Source of the DNA: Parasponia andersonii | Taxonomy: Eukaryota; Streptophyta; Magnoliopsida; Rosales; Cannabaceae | Reading direction: 5' to 3' | Assembly: GCA_002914805.1 (NCBI GenBank) | Contig: JXTB01000001.1 | Location: 1,788,791-1,852,790 of the forward strand | DNA: 64,000 bases | In this document: positions 25,340 to 38,300 of the stretch, one piece after another | Numbering within the stretch: the first letter of the stretch is position 1 | Layout of the letters: each line of letters begins with the position of its first letter | Notes under the pieces: generated by a model | What the model was told of the DNA's origin: nothing | The model's database searches: none | What the model saw: the letters and a program-made list of their open reading frames with translations, nothing else | Translations under genes and position numbers: made by a program

Positions 25340-27357
25340 CAAGTCAAATAAAACAATTCCATTTAGAAAATACGATAAATATCTCATATTACATATTTCT
25401 AACTACCATTTAATTTAGTCCTCTACTATACTAACAAGAACTCGTACGGGAAAATATTAGTATTTCGAGTCGAGTGTGAAACCATTGTTTTAGTAACTAA
25501 GCTTTCTATATAAGATAGTCTTCTATGGATAATAAGCCTCATGTAGTCCACCTAAAACCTTATCATAAGAAATTCATTTCTAGTACTACCTAGATAAAAG
25601 CCCTCATACGGGAGCTCAGCAAGATTCTAAGGCGAAGTTTATCTTAGTATGTAATGAACCAACAATCGAGACTATAGGTATCTCATACCTTCTCCCACTC
25701 AATATTTTATAATTAAGGAATTAATGTTTTTACCCAGTTATTTAACCTAATAACCTAAAATCAATAATGTAAGCATGTTCATATTTTGTATATGAGTAGT
25801 AGCTCTACAATCCTATATGATATGTTACTAAGATCATATAACTAAATACTCTATATAGAATAAGTACGCAATTTTATTCATATAATAACCAAGCATTAGC
25901 AAGATTTAATAAAATAAAAATTCATGATTATCAATTATTCTAGCATTTATTATTATTTAATAATTGAACAATCTTTTCACAAAAGACTAAATAATTGGGC
26001 AATCTTTTCACAAAAGATATTATTAAATAATAACCGCGAGAGATAATATTCAAGTTTAAATAATTAAAATTTTCAAAAAATCTAATTTATTTAATAAAAA
26101 GATTTAATACAAATTAAATCTTCTTGAATATTTCAAAATTCGAATTCAACTTTTGAATTATAAATTTAATTATCACATAACTAAAATATCTCCCACTGAT
26201 TGGACTTTCAAATTTGAAATTATCTCCAAATTTTCAAATCATTATTTTAATCTAATTAAAATAAAATATAAATTTTCTATTTAAATTTAAATTAGATTAT
26301 GCAGATATTTACCAATTAAAATCTTCACAAAATTTAAATTAGATATGTAGATAATTCAATCAAATTAAATCTCTACATATTTTTTTTCATTTGAATTTAA
26401 TTTTAAATTACAAATCTCAAATTAATTATCACATAATTTATATTGATTATCTAAAAATTTAATAATATTAAATTTGTTAGATTATTTCTAGATTTAAATT
26501 CAACATTTGATTTTTAAATTAATTATAAATAATTAATATAGATAATCTTTTGAAAATTTAATCTTATTAAATCTTCTAGATTATCTCTAGATTTGAATTC
26601 AATATTTGAATTTCAAATCATAAATTAATTGTTGAATAATTGATATACATAATCTTTTGAAAATTTAATCATATTAAATCTTCCACATTATCTCTAAATT
26701 TGAATTCAACATTTGAATTTCAAATAATTAACATAGTAATATTATCTAATCACATAAATTTAAATTCAGATTGGTCTCATAATATCTAAGGATCATTTTT
26801 AATCACATTAAAAATAAATAGAAAGTTCAAAATATAGTCAAATATGAAATTGTGTCATAATTTTCAATTATCCATTTAAATATCATTAAAGTAAACTATT
26901 AACTTTAAATTCAAATTCAAATAGATTTGGAAAGATAAGATATTTTTTAAATTTTAATTTGAAATCTTCATAAGTTTGATATTTAAATTATAGAAGATTT
27001 AACTATCTAAATCTCCTAAAATATCTCTAACATTTGATTTCAAATCAAATTCAAATTCAAATTAACAACAAATTATCACATAAATAGTTTAGGAAATATC
27101 TAACCAAATATTTGAATTTGAAAAAGTTAAATATTATCACTTAACATCTAATTAATAATCTCTTATTTATTTAAATTAATTATCTCATATTTAATTTAAA
27201 TAATCATTATCTAATAATGATAACTGACATAATTTGATTTCCTTAAATAGTGAAATCTTATCCGCATTTAAATTTGAAATCAAATTTATTTAAATATGTG
27301 ATCCTAATTATATTTAAATAATGTGATTAAGATAACATATTTAAATAAATATGTGGC
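25340..27357 (-). repeat. Outer Copia internal region with AT-rich tract
   Basis: This is colinear with about 16640-18580 of the sister copy. It is mostly short A/T palindromes such as AATTTGAATTC and TTAATTATTGAATAATTAA, and holds no recognisable gene. Its right end (from about 27190) is repeated at about 28015, on the other side of the LTR fragment. Confidence 0.65.
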
Positions 27358-27720
27358 ACCATTTTTAGCACTACAACGCCAAAACTTCCGGAGAGTTAGC
27401 ACTGCAGTGTTACTTTTGACACCGCAGCAGTACTTTTCCGCTAGTTCGATGTCACAGCTTTCCGGGTGCGCTATTTATTCATTTGGGCTTTGATTGACCT
27501 CATTTTCACTGCATTATGACTATTCGAATTTAACTTCGATTCTAATGGTTTGAAAAGCCCATTTGTGAGGCATATATTCACCTTAATTTACATTAAACAC
27601 CCTTGTTTTAATTTTCTATCCATACAAACAAACACAACATAAAAACAACAAGAAAAATACTTGAAAAAACTTAATTCAAATAAGAACATAGCAAAACTTT
27701 CTAATTTTATGGGCTTAACA
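27358..27720 (-). mobile_element. Truncated LTR fragment, probably Ty3/Gypsy Tat/Athila-like
   Basis: The segment is richer in GC than its surroundings and has no counterpart in the sister Copia. Read on the minus strand it starts TGTTAAGCCCATAAAATTAG, as some Tat/Athila-type LTRs do, and continues with T-rich leader words and the GC-richer words seen in such LTRs. Its other end is missing and no target duplication was found. The left boundary is approximate. Confidence 0.45.
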
Positions 27721-28717
27721 GTAACTAGTTCAAATTTATTTAAATATCTCTAATTCGAAATTCAAATAAAGAAATTTTAAAATAGAAAATTATCTGAAAT
27801 GGATAACCTGACATCAACAGCATCGAGATACCGATTGGATTACCAGAATGGGGAGTCGCCTGGAATACAACGACCTCGGGGCACCATGCGGTCATGCAAG
27901 GACAAATTCCATGTATGCATATGCTAATGAAATGGCTATGTGGCCACCATTCAATGCGCCACCCGCACGGCTATAGAAGTGAGGCAAAGCCTGCACGACC
28001 ATAAGAACGAGTACTTAATTTAAATAATTATTATCTAATAATGATAATTGATATGATTTAAGTTCCTTAAATAGTGGGATCTTATTCGTATTTAAATTTA
28101 AAATCAAATTTATTTAAATATGGATTCCTAATCATATTTAAATAGTAATTTAAATTTCCTTGAATTAAGTGATTTTATCTTTAATTTGAATTTATTTAAA
28201 TTGAGGATCTTATCCTTAATTTAAATTTACTTTAATGGAGGATCTTATTCTGAATTTAAATCTTTCACTAAACTAAAGATCGTATCCTTAATTTAATTCT
28301 TTCCATAAACTAAGGATCTTTTCATTAATTTAAATACAAATATTTAAATTTCAAAATTGGAGAATATAGAATTTTCTGAAATAATCTTATCCTATCAGAT
28401 TAGTTACAAAATTTGAATTCCGAAAATCAGATAAGGTAGCTAATACAAATTTTTAAAATTATCTCTAATTTAAAATTCAAATAAGGAAATTTTAAAATAG
28501 AAAATTATCTAAAATAGATTATCTAACATCAACGGTATTGGGATGCCGATCGGAATGCCGAAACGGGTTGGAGCCGCTTGGAAGATGATGGCCTCAAGGC
28601 ACCACACGGCTACGCACAGGACAAATCCTATGCGTTGACGTGCTCACGAAGCGCCCGTGCAGCCATTATTCAAACCAGCACTCGCAAGTCTATAGAAGTA
28701 GGGCGAAGAGCACGCAA
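27721..28717 (-). repeat. Duplicated outer Copia internal and leader segment
   Basis: After the LTR fragment, Copia leader sequence resumes (GC-rich, 27840-28010), then the AT-rich array starts again at about 28015. It repeats words present before the fragment (about 27190-27350), and a second GC-rich leader follows (28530-28717). The same order therefore occurs twice, which suggests a segmental duplication inside the old element. No gene is seen. Confidence 0.55.
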
Positions 28718-30192
28718 TGATGAGTGATTAATTCACTCACAAATTTAGTATTATTCAACTTAAATAATTGTAAGTTCTCAAGTATTTTTGTCGATTTGTT
28801 GTGTTTTTGTTTTATTTTTATAGTACTTTTGAATAAATAACAATCAAGAAACATTGGTAACAAATATGAATGTTTCAACCATTAAGGATGAAAGTTGAGT
28901 CTGATATGAATGCAACATAACAAAATACAGGTAAAATGGAGCTAAAGCAAAGAAATGAGGCCCTTAGAAATAAAAACTATCCTATTGAGTTCCAGAGTTG
29001 AGAGCACCACGGCACTGCCTGAAAAACTGACTTCCAAAGGCTATAGCAGCGCAATGCTTGCCAGAGAATATAGCAGCACTACATAATATCCAAAAGTGCG
29101 CCGTAGCGAGTTTATAGAGCTAATCTGGATCATTGATATTATCTGATCAAATAGTTAATATTTCACCTAGCCTAGATCAACTTAGAGCCCCTTAAATACA
29201 TTCTTAAGCCTTTATTTCAAAGGTGCAGAGTTAAGAGAGAAAACATAATAAAGAGAGCTCAAAATTTTAAAAGAAAAAGGAGCTTTGGAGCACAAAATCT
29301 TGGAAAGGATGCTTGAGAGAGTGGCTTAAAGAGATTGAATCTTGAAGTTGTACCTCTACAAATGAGTTTTTCTTATCCTCTTTCTCACCTTCATCTTATT
29401 TGAATTTTTGTATTGTGCTTGATTCATGAATATGTTTGGATATATGAAATTTGTGCTGAGATTAGTATTGGAGTTTCCTATGTTGTATTTATTATTATAT
29501 GCTTAGGGAATTATGTAACTTAAACTTTGATTCTATGTCTTGATTTTCAATATACTCTTTGATATTGTTCTTAAATTTATTTATGCTATTCCATACTTAA
29601 TACTTCTCAACTAATTAGCTCCTAGTTAGATGATTTGGTTTCTATAATTTGGCACTTGAGAAAAGGCAGAAAAACTATAAGATAGTATAACCTAGGACTT
29701 ATAAAGTCCGAGAGAACCTATAATTCCTTTGAAGCCATGATCAAAGAATCATTAAACATAATAAATTCTTAATTTCTAGGTTTGGAATAGAGATATTGAA
29801 ATCGGGATTTAGGAATGATTTCACTTGGCACTCGAGAAAAAGAGTAGAAATACCTTTGGGTTCTTAACTTATAAACTACAAATAATTAATTACAATGAAA
29901 TCGGTGATCAAGAGACATAGTTGATAGTTAGGTGAATTCAATCCCCTAGTATATTTATACATAGAGTTTTCATATTTTATTTTTGTATTTATATTTATCT
30001 TTTTATTTATTTAAGTTATAAATTCATTTTATTTGATTACCTAGATAAAGTTAAGTCACGATAATTCTGGTAATTAACGATAATTTAACATCTAATTCTT
30101 CGTGAGAACGATAATTCTATACTTATCACTTTATTATTGGATTACGACCTGTGCACTTATGGTTATTTTATTTATATGCATTAAGCGTAACA
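28718..30192 (+). mobile_element. Solo LTR, Ty3/Gypsy Tat-like
   Basis: This is 1,475 bases from TGATGAGTGATTAATTC to GCGTAACA. The start resembles the TGATGAGCGGATAATTT start common in Tat-type LTRs, and the end region (ACGATAATTC, TTATCACTTTATTATTGG, GTGCACTT) is also typical. The flanks CGCAA (28713-28717) and CGCGG (30193-30197) fit a five-base duplication changed by two G-to-A steps at cytosine-methylation contexts. It sits inside the GC-rich hairpin array of the outer Copia leader. Confidence 0.75.
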
Positions 30193-30843
30193 CGCGGCCA
30201 TAAGAGGGGGATGAAGCGACTGCAGGAGCAGGATGAGGCTCGTTCGGCCACAAGGCAGGGCAATTCCTGCACGGCTACGGGAACAGTGGAACACCCTTGT
30301 GGCTAGCACATGGGGTGCCACCCACATGGCTAGCATGCAGGGCTACTCCCGCATGGATAATGCACGGGTTGCCACCTGCATGGTAAACGAGCAGGTCTCC
30401 TCTTGCAGCATATATGTGCGGCACACATGACTCTTAGGTGCACTGTCTCGTACCATTTTGGATTCCGAAAAATCTATAACTTAATTGTTAAAATTTTTTT
30501 CTAAATATACTAAAGTATAATAAAAGATCAAACTACTTTCTACATAGAGTTTTATCAAGAACATAAAACATAAATATATAGAAAATCAAGAATATATTAG
30601 AATCATAATCAAAAACAAGAAACACATGATCATAAACTCATAGTAACATCTAATTGATTATCATTTAATAGAGCATACTCATTAAATCAATCAATCATCG
30701 TACATAATAAAGTATACTCATAAATATGAACAAGACCAAACAGAACTACAAAGATCACCATGGAAATCAAAGATCATCAAATGGGAGAAAATTAACATGA
30801 ACAAGATATTTAGATTATTGAAAACCTTTGCTTTGGTACTAAT
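30193..30843 (-). repeat. Outer Copia leader with 27-bp hairpin array and primer binding region
   Basis: GG-starting linkers (GGCTA or close variants) lie at 30246, 30273, 30301, 30328, 30355 and 30382, giving periods of 27 or 28 bases. Each unit has G-rich and C-rich halves that can pair around a short loop. An A-rich leader follows, then a decayed primer binding site just before the LTR at 30844. The plus-strand frame at 30233-30430 is a by-product of the array. Confidence 0.75.
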
Positions 30844-32284
30844 TGCTAGAAATTATAAAAAATAATTTTGAAAAACAAATTTTCCGAAATTAATTTCTAT
30901 AGTTTTGTAAACAAATAAAGAACACAGCATAATTGATATTTTAATTTTTTTCTTGAAACTTTACAAAACACAACGTAGGATCGTTGATCTAATATAAATC
31001 AATTCATAGATCTTAGTTTAGATAAAACATAGAAGTGTTTCACAACCATTGAGCCTTTCTGTCTCTTCTCTAGAGCCTATTAAATGATCTGGTGTATAGG
31101 CACCTTCTTGATTCCAAACGAGAAATGAGTAGAACAATCCAAAAGATGTTCTTACTTCTCTATGACTGCACGCTTATGACCATGGGTATCTCTCCCTCAA
31201 TGGCCATGAACGAGCATGAGATTTCTCCTATGGTAGCTTGGCTCTCTCACTCTCTCTTTTTCTCTATATCAGACATGAAGCATAGTCACTGTGCTATGGG
31301 TGGCGTGTGACTATTGTATAGAGGCTTACGATAACTTTTCTCTTTAGTATTAGAGAGATATAAATCCTAGTGGGCTTATTGGGCTTAACTGATTATTCAA
31401 TTAGTTATTGGACTATGTGTAAGCTAGACAGAGGACCTTATGAATCTATAAAGTTTAAGCTCTAATGGGCTAACTACCATTATGATTTGACCTTGTCCAT
31501 TAGTATTTGGGTACTCCACTATAGGCTTAATATTGCACTCTTAGACTAAATATCATATATTTTTTGTAAAGCTAATTAATACTTTAATTAACTTGGTCTA
31601 TTTACTATATACTATAACTGCAGATATACCCCCAATACAATGTTGTAGTACCAAGGTAAAATTATCGTATTACTCCTCTAGTACATATTTACCTTTAAGT
31701 TTTCATTTTTCATCTATTGGATGATAATTGACTACGGTGTTTATAACTACCCATACAAACATAATCAAATTCATAAAGTAAATACTTGGCACCTAGTTTT
31801 TTTATTATCCAAGTCCTTAAAAAACTCAAAGTGATATTATATGCATGGTATCTAAATCACGAAAGGCGTTCTCATCAATTCACAAATCTTATCTTCCAAG
31901 ATACCAGAATTTTAACTATATAATCAAAGCTAGTCCTTTAGTAAGTTAAAAAGATAAAACTCATAAAAGTAAGGTTGACAATCACTAAAATTAAGGTAAT
32001 CTTGCAATAGTATTATATTAGTGAAAGATAGAATATTGAGTTACGTCACTTAACCTCAAATTCTATCTTCATTTGATCTAGTTCAATGCACTTATAACTT
32101 TCTTATAACACATTAGTGTTTCTATCTAAATTTGAACACTTCGATGATTAGAGACTTCATCAATACCGTTAAAATAAACAACACTATATTTTATGGCAAA
32201 ATAAAGTATTCTATCTTTATTTACAGAATATGAACTTTTAATTTAAACATAATGAAATAAAAATTTAGTCTCTTATATATGAAC
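30844..32284 (-). repeat. Outer Copia 5' LTR, first piece
   Basis: This is colinear with the other Copia LTRs up to 32284, where the Tekay-like Gypsy element is inserted. The bases TGAAC (32280-32284) recur at 42605-42609, and the LTR resumes at 42610. Confidence 0.87.
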
Positions 32285-35061
32285 TGTAATATCAAGTCCA
32301 TCCTATAATACGATTTTTTTTTTCATGTGTTTTAAATCTATGGTTATGATAAGTAAAACGGTTATGCACTAATAAAATTTTTGTGAATACGGTTGCAGTG
32401 GAATATGCACATGAAAGCCAAGTTGGATTACGTGCCTAATGAGAAATAAATATTCATGCATTTGCATTTATATGTGATTGTTATAACAATGTGATTAATT
32501 TGTATCTATTTTTGAGTTAAGTGAATTATTCTAGTAATTATTGTTGTTTAAATCTTAGTCTAGTTTGTTTTTAGAGTCCAAATAATTTGATAACAAACTT
32601 ATATGTATATACCTAAGTTTTAATTAAGCACACATTGTATATACGAATAAGTATGTCTATTGTTATTATTATTATTATTAAATAAGTGTGAAGCACATGA
32701 AGTTTTAATTTCCACTACTTTATTTGTATGAATTATTATAAAGATTTTAATTTATTTTACTACTTATGTATAGATATGATTTAACTTATACTTATACAAA
32801 AAAAACATTTATAGATTTTATTTTTAAAAAAAAATTAAGTGACAAAAAGGGAAACGGGAAGCTTCCCATAACATGATAAGGTATAACATTAAGTTATACC
32901 TGTGGGTTAATAAAAAAAAAAAAGGAGAGAGAAAAACGATGATGAGTGTTTTAAAAAAAAAAAAAAACCTTAAGCCAAAAGCCTATATATATATATATAT
33001 TATGAACTCTTATGAAAATACAATTAAGTCTCCTTATAAATTTTTCTACCTATCTTTCTATCATAGTTCCTTAGAGTATTTGTGATTGCAACAGTTTTTG
33101 CTTAGTTTTCTCCATTTTCAAGAAGAAGGTAAATATTTATAAACACTCATTTCTTTGAGTTTATTGTTTTTGCTATTGTTAGATCAAAATTCAACCTATG
33201 ATATCTACGGTTAGGATTTTTTTTTATAACCTGAAATTTTAACAACTTGTTTATTTATATGTTAGAATATATTCTAGAAATTTTTATGATCATAGAAGTT
33301 TATTTTTATTCGTTATTAAATTTTTTATTTATATTGTCCTTAACATCAGTGAATCTGATAGACTTAATATTCCTGTTTTTTAACGTTCAAAACCCATGCT
33401 ATTCATATCTTTTCAACTTGAAATTTTTACTGGACGTTTATATTTTCACGAGTTTTAGGAATTTCTACAATTAAATATGATTTTCGAAATCTTTATTATT
33501 TTGCTGATTTTGGTGCTGATATGAATCTTGATGTAGAATTTCATGAAGAAAAAGTGCTACCTAATGGTCTATTTTGGAGTATATAATTTTTATACATGTT
33601 TTATATTGTGTTTAAAATACTTTCATAAAGTTTCAGATTATTTTGATTTAAGAAAAAATCTATAAAATTCTATCATTGTACATTGGTTTTCAGTTTAACA
33701 TTTTTATTGGGTTACAAAATTTGGATTCAAAATTATGAAAAATGTACTAAATCTTTTCTTATAATTCCGATAATTTTTCTGGATCTTAGTTTATATGTCT
33801 TAATAGGTTATGCAAATGTTTAGGATAAACCAAAATATATTTTTGAATCTAAAATTATTTAAGTATGCCTAGGTTGCTGAATGTTTACATATTTGGTTTT
33901 GTTATGAAAATTATTATGTTATTTTATGTTATGGATATTTTTCAAACATATAAAATATGTTTCTTAAGAGCAATGATAGCATGTGTTAATATTTTTTATA
34001 ATGAATATTTTTTTGGCATAAATAATAAAAAATATAGGATAAAGAATAGGCACGTGGTTTCAACAAGGTTGGTTATGTGGTATTTCACTACAAAGTTTTT
34101 CTTAAGGACTTGAAGTAAGTAAATCTCACCCTACGTATTTATATGAAAATTTATATGCTATTATGTGATGTTATTATGATCATTATGATATGTTGTTATA
34201 TGCTATGCTATATTAGTTTGCATATTAATTATGACATGAGTATGCACAAGTATTGCATGAATTGCACAAGAGATTATGATTTTCAAAGAATGATTTTTTC
34301 TAAAACACTATGCAACCAGATTTTGTTCAAAGAAGAATATTTTTATTTAAGTGTGTGTCAAGTTCTTGAAAGGAGTATGTGCATCAGAATGAAAGACCTA
34401 CAGTCACCATGTTAAGAACAAATGTTTAAACTGTGATGCTAGCCATTGTAGTATGATAGCTATATAGGATCAGAATAGCTACAAGGTCATATACTTATCA
34501 TGACACTATGTTTATAGCTCATCACTTCTGATAGACTTGGCATTACACTATGTTGAGCTCAAACACGAAAGTTTTATGAAATAGTAACGTTTATGATTAA
34601 GATGTTTTTCAAAGAAGGGGTTTCATAGTTATGATTCTTAAAATGCATTATTCATAAAACATGACATTTATTGTATGCATGAGATTTACTTATTGGGCGC
34701 AAGCTCATCTCATTCTTTTAAAATTTTCAGATGAGCAACAGATTTTTGAAGGTTGGCTGGTGGTAGCGCTAGAATCCCTAAATGGCGTTAGGACGTTTTT
34801 AACCGACTTTAAGTTTTATTTTCTTGTATTTGGCTTTTGGATTAAAAATTAAGTGTTTTTAATTCATAGGTTATTTTGAGTATTAAGTTTTTGTTTCCGA
34901 TGTTTTAATAAGAGGTTTTTTTTTTAATTTCAATATTTCTTTTTATTTAAAAAAAATTATTACCGGATCTTTTTTTTTCCATTTTATTTTAGAAGATGAA
35001 TACAAAAAAAAAATTAAACATTTTCTAGCTTAGGTGCATATTTAAATTAGGAGATGTGACA
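32285..35061 (+). repeat. 5' LTR of the Tekay-like element
   Basis: This is 2,777 bases from TGTAATATCAAG to GATGTGACA. A TATA run at 32983-33002 is a likely promoter position. A hairpin with a GCAA loop lies at 34695-34706, shortly before a TTTTCAG word. Several open frames in this LTR (32873-34852) are incidental. Confidence 0.92.
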
Positions 35062-35062
35062 G

Positions 35063-35080
35063 TTGGTATCAGAGCAAGAG
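35063..35080 (+). other. Primer binding site of the Tekay-like element
   Basis: TTGGTATCAGAGCAAGAG follows the LTR by one base and matches the initiator methionine tRNA type. Confidence 0.9.
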
Positions 35081-35319
35081 TTTAGTCGATTCTGTAGACT
35101 TTTTTTTTTCAGAAAAAAAATAAAAGGTAAAACTAGGTTGTTGCCATAGGAAGCCCACTTTCAGCCAACTGGTAAGTGAAAAAAAAAAAAGATGAAATGG
35201 AATTATTTATATTTCCTTTATATATATATATGATTTTTGTCATACATATTTATTATTATTTTTATTTTGAACTCTAGAATGAGACTTTAGTAAGATTTTT
35301 TCTTTTTAGAGATACTGCC

Positions 35320-38300
35320 ACGACAAAATATTCCACGAAATTCCTCTATGGAAGGAGCGGATAATCAGCCCCAACGTCAAGCTAGGAATCAAACTCAGAA
35401 TGTACAAATAAATGTGGACAACCTGGTGCAGCTCATAACAAATTCTGTTAACTAAGATTTATAGCACCACCAACAACAACCATATGCACAAGTTGCTCAA
35501 GCTCCTCATCCTGGTGGAGTAACACTCCCTGTTTATAAGCAATTCAGGAGGATAAAACCTTTAAGTTTCCAGGGAGGCACAGACCTACTTATTGCAGAGG
35601 GCTAGATCAAAGAATTGGAACACGTCTTTCGTTTATTGATGTGCACCGATCAACAACATGTTGAGTGTGCTATTTTTATGATGAAAGGCGAGGCAGCACA
35701 CTGGTGGGAGACGATTGATCGTATCCACAATACTCAAGCTAACCCTATCACATGGAATTGTTTCAAAGAAATCTTCTTTGAGAAGTACTTTCCATACTCT
35801 ATGAACAAGCTAAAGAGATAGAGTCATCAACTTAGTGCAAGGGTCTATGACTGTTTCACAATATGAACGTCGATTTGAACAACTATCTCGTTTTGCACCA
35901 CACCTAGTAGACACTGAGGAGCATAAGGCGAGGAAGTATGAAATAGGATTGAAACCTGACTTAAGGCACTCAGTCAAAGTTCTGAAATTAACCACCTATG
36001 CTGAGGTTTTGGATCGAGCTCAGATTTTAGCTAAAGATGAGAAGTCCCATCAACTGGATAGTCAAAAATTAGGTGTAAATCAAAAAGGAAAGCCCTGGAA
36101 TAGAAACAACCAAAAGAGGAAAGGAAGTTATAACGGAGGCAACAAAGGTGGTAACAATAATAAAAAAAATGGCGATAACTTATGAAAAGTGCGGAAAGGC
36201 TCACTCAGGCGAATATCGTATGGGTTCTAATTTGTGCTTTAAATATGGGAAGTCAGGGCACTTTATCAAAGATTGCAAGGAGAACCAGACCATTGGTGGC
36301 AACAGTAGGCAAAAGAAAACTCAAGGGAGCATTTATGCTATGACATATGAAGAGGCTGATACTTCAAATGATGTTATTTCAGGTAAACTCTACTAACTAG
36401 ATCTTTTAGTAATAATCATGGTATTGATTTCGTATATTATATGTTATAGGTATTATAATTGTTTCTGGTAATCCTGCTTCTGTTTTATTTGATTCGGGAG
36501 TCACTCATTCTTTTGTCAACTTATCCTTTGCTGAAAAGTTAGAAGCTATACTAGAACCTTTACATAAACGGTTTAGTATTTTCACACCTTCAGGAGCTAT
36601 TCTAGAATCTTATTGTAAGCTCAAAGGGTGCAAAATCCTAGTTGATGGATGAGAAATATTTGTAGACCTTGTTCTTCTAGACATTCGTGATTTCGACATT
36701 ATACTGGGCATAGATTAGTTGAGTACAAATCACGTAACCATTGATTGTAGTAAAAAGGAAGTGACCTTTCAACCGCCGACTGGACCAAGTTTTTCTTTCC
36801 TTGGAGTTAGGAGTGTACCCTGAGTACCTATTACTACTACAATGAAGGCTCAGCACATGCTAAACAAAGGTTGTGTTGGTTACCTTACATCAGTATTTGA
36901 GGTGCCAAAGAAAGAGATCACAGTAAGCCAAGTACCAGTAGTTCAGGACTTCGTAGAAGTTTTTTTCCCAAGATTTGCCTGGTCTACCCCCAGATCGTGA
37001 GATCGAGTTTGTGATAGATTTGGTCCCCGGTACGGCACCTATTTCTAAGGCACCTTATCTCATGGCTCTAGCTGAATTAAAAGAGCTTAAAGAACAACTT
37101 CAAGATCTTTTAGATAAGAAGTTTATCAGACCTAGTCATTCACCATAGGGAGCTCTAGTACTTTTGTTAAGAAGAAAGATGGTTCAATGAGACTGTGTAT
37201 CGATTACGGGGAATTGAATAAAGTAACAATAAAGAATAAGTATCTGTTGCCTCAGATTGAAGACTTTTTCGATCAACTACAAGGAGTTGGACACTTCTCA
37301 AAAATTGATTTAAGATCAGGATATCATCAGTTGAAAGTCAAGGAAGATTATGTATCAAAGACTACTTTCAGAACGACATATGGGTATTACAAATTTTTGG
37401 TCATGCTTTTTGGCCTAGTGAATGCCCACACAGCTTTTATGGAGTTTATGAATCGAGTATTTAAAGATTATTTAGATCATTTTGTTATCGTCTTTATAGA
37501 TGACATCTTGATTTACTCTCGGTCTAAAGAAGAACATGAACAACATTTACACACTATCTTACAGATTCTTCGAGAGAATAAGCTTTATGCCAAATTTAAG
37601 TAGTGCGAATTCTGGATGAAGCAAATTTCTTTTCTAGGACATATTGTTTCCAAAGATGGTGTATTTGTTGACCCTAGTAAGGTGGAAGCAGTTCAGCAAT
37701 GGCCAACACCGACCAGTGTAAAAGAAGTTAGAAGTTTTCTCGGTCTTACAAGGTATTACAGAAAGTCTGTGGAGAGTTTTTCAAAGATTGCATCTCCACT
37801 AACCCAGCTGTCCCGAAAGAATGTGAAATTCCTATGGTCAAATAATTGTGAGAAAATCTTTAAGGAGCTAAAGCAACGATTGACTACTGCTCCCGTTTTG
37901 GCCATTCCTAAAGGAGTTAAAGGATTTGTCATCTATAGTGATGCATCCAAAAATGGTTTGGGATGTGTTCTCATGCAACACGGAAGAGTAATAGCTTATA
38001 TCTCACGACAACTGAAAGAGTATGAGAAGAATTACCCAACATATGACCTCGAACTTGCAGCAGTGGTGTTTGCTTTAAAAATTTGGCGACACTATCTATA
38101 TGGGGTTAAGTGTGTAATTTATACCGACCATAAAAGTTTGAAATATTTCTTCAAATTGAAAGAACTAAATATGAGACAACGACAATGGCTCGAATTAGTA
38201 AAAGATTATGATTTTGTGATCAACTATCATCCAGGAAAGGAAAATGTGGTTGTGGATGCATTAAGTCGAAAATCTTCTAGCTCTGTTGCTTCTATACGTG

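Noticed and set aside
30196-30410. CRISPR-like array
   Set aside because: There are no constant repeats with unique spacers. The units are contiguous, each is variable, and the context is a plant retrotransposon leader.
30233-30430. A plus-strand frame across the 27-bp array
   Set aside because: It is antisense to the element and is explained by the tandem repeat.
32873-34852. Several plus-strand frames of 60-90 codons
   Set aside because: They lie in the 5' LTR of the Tekay-like element, are AT-biased, and match no protein family.
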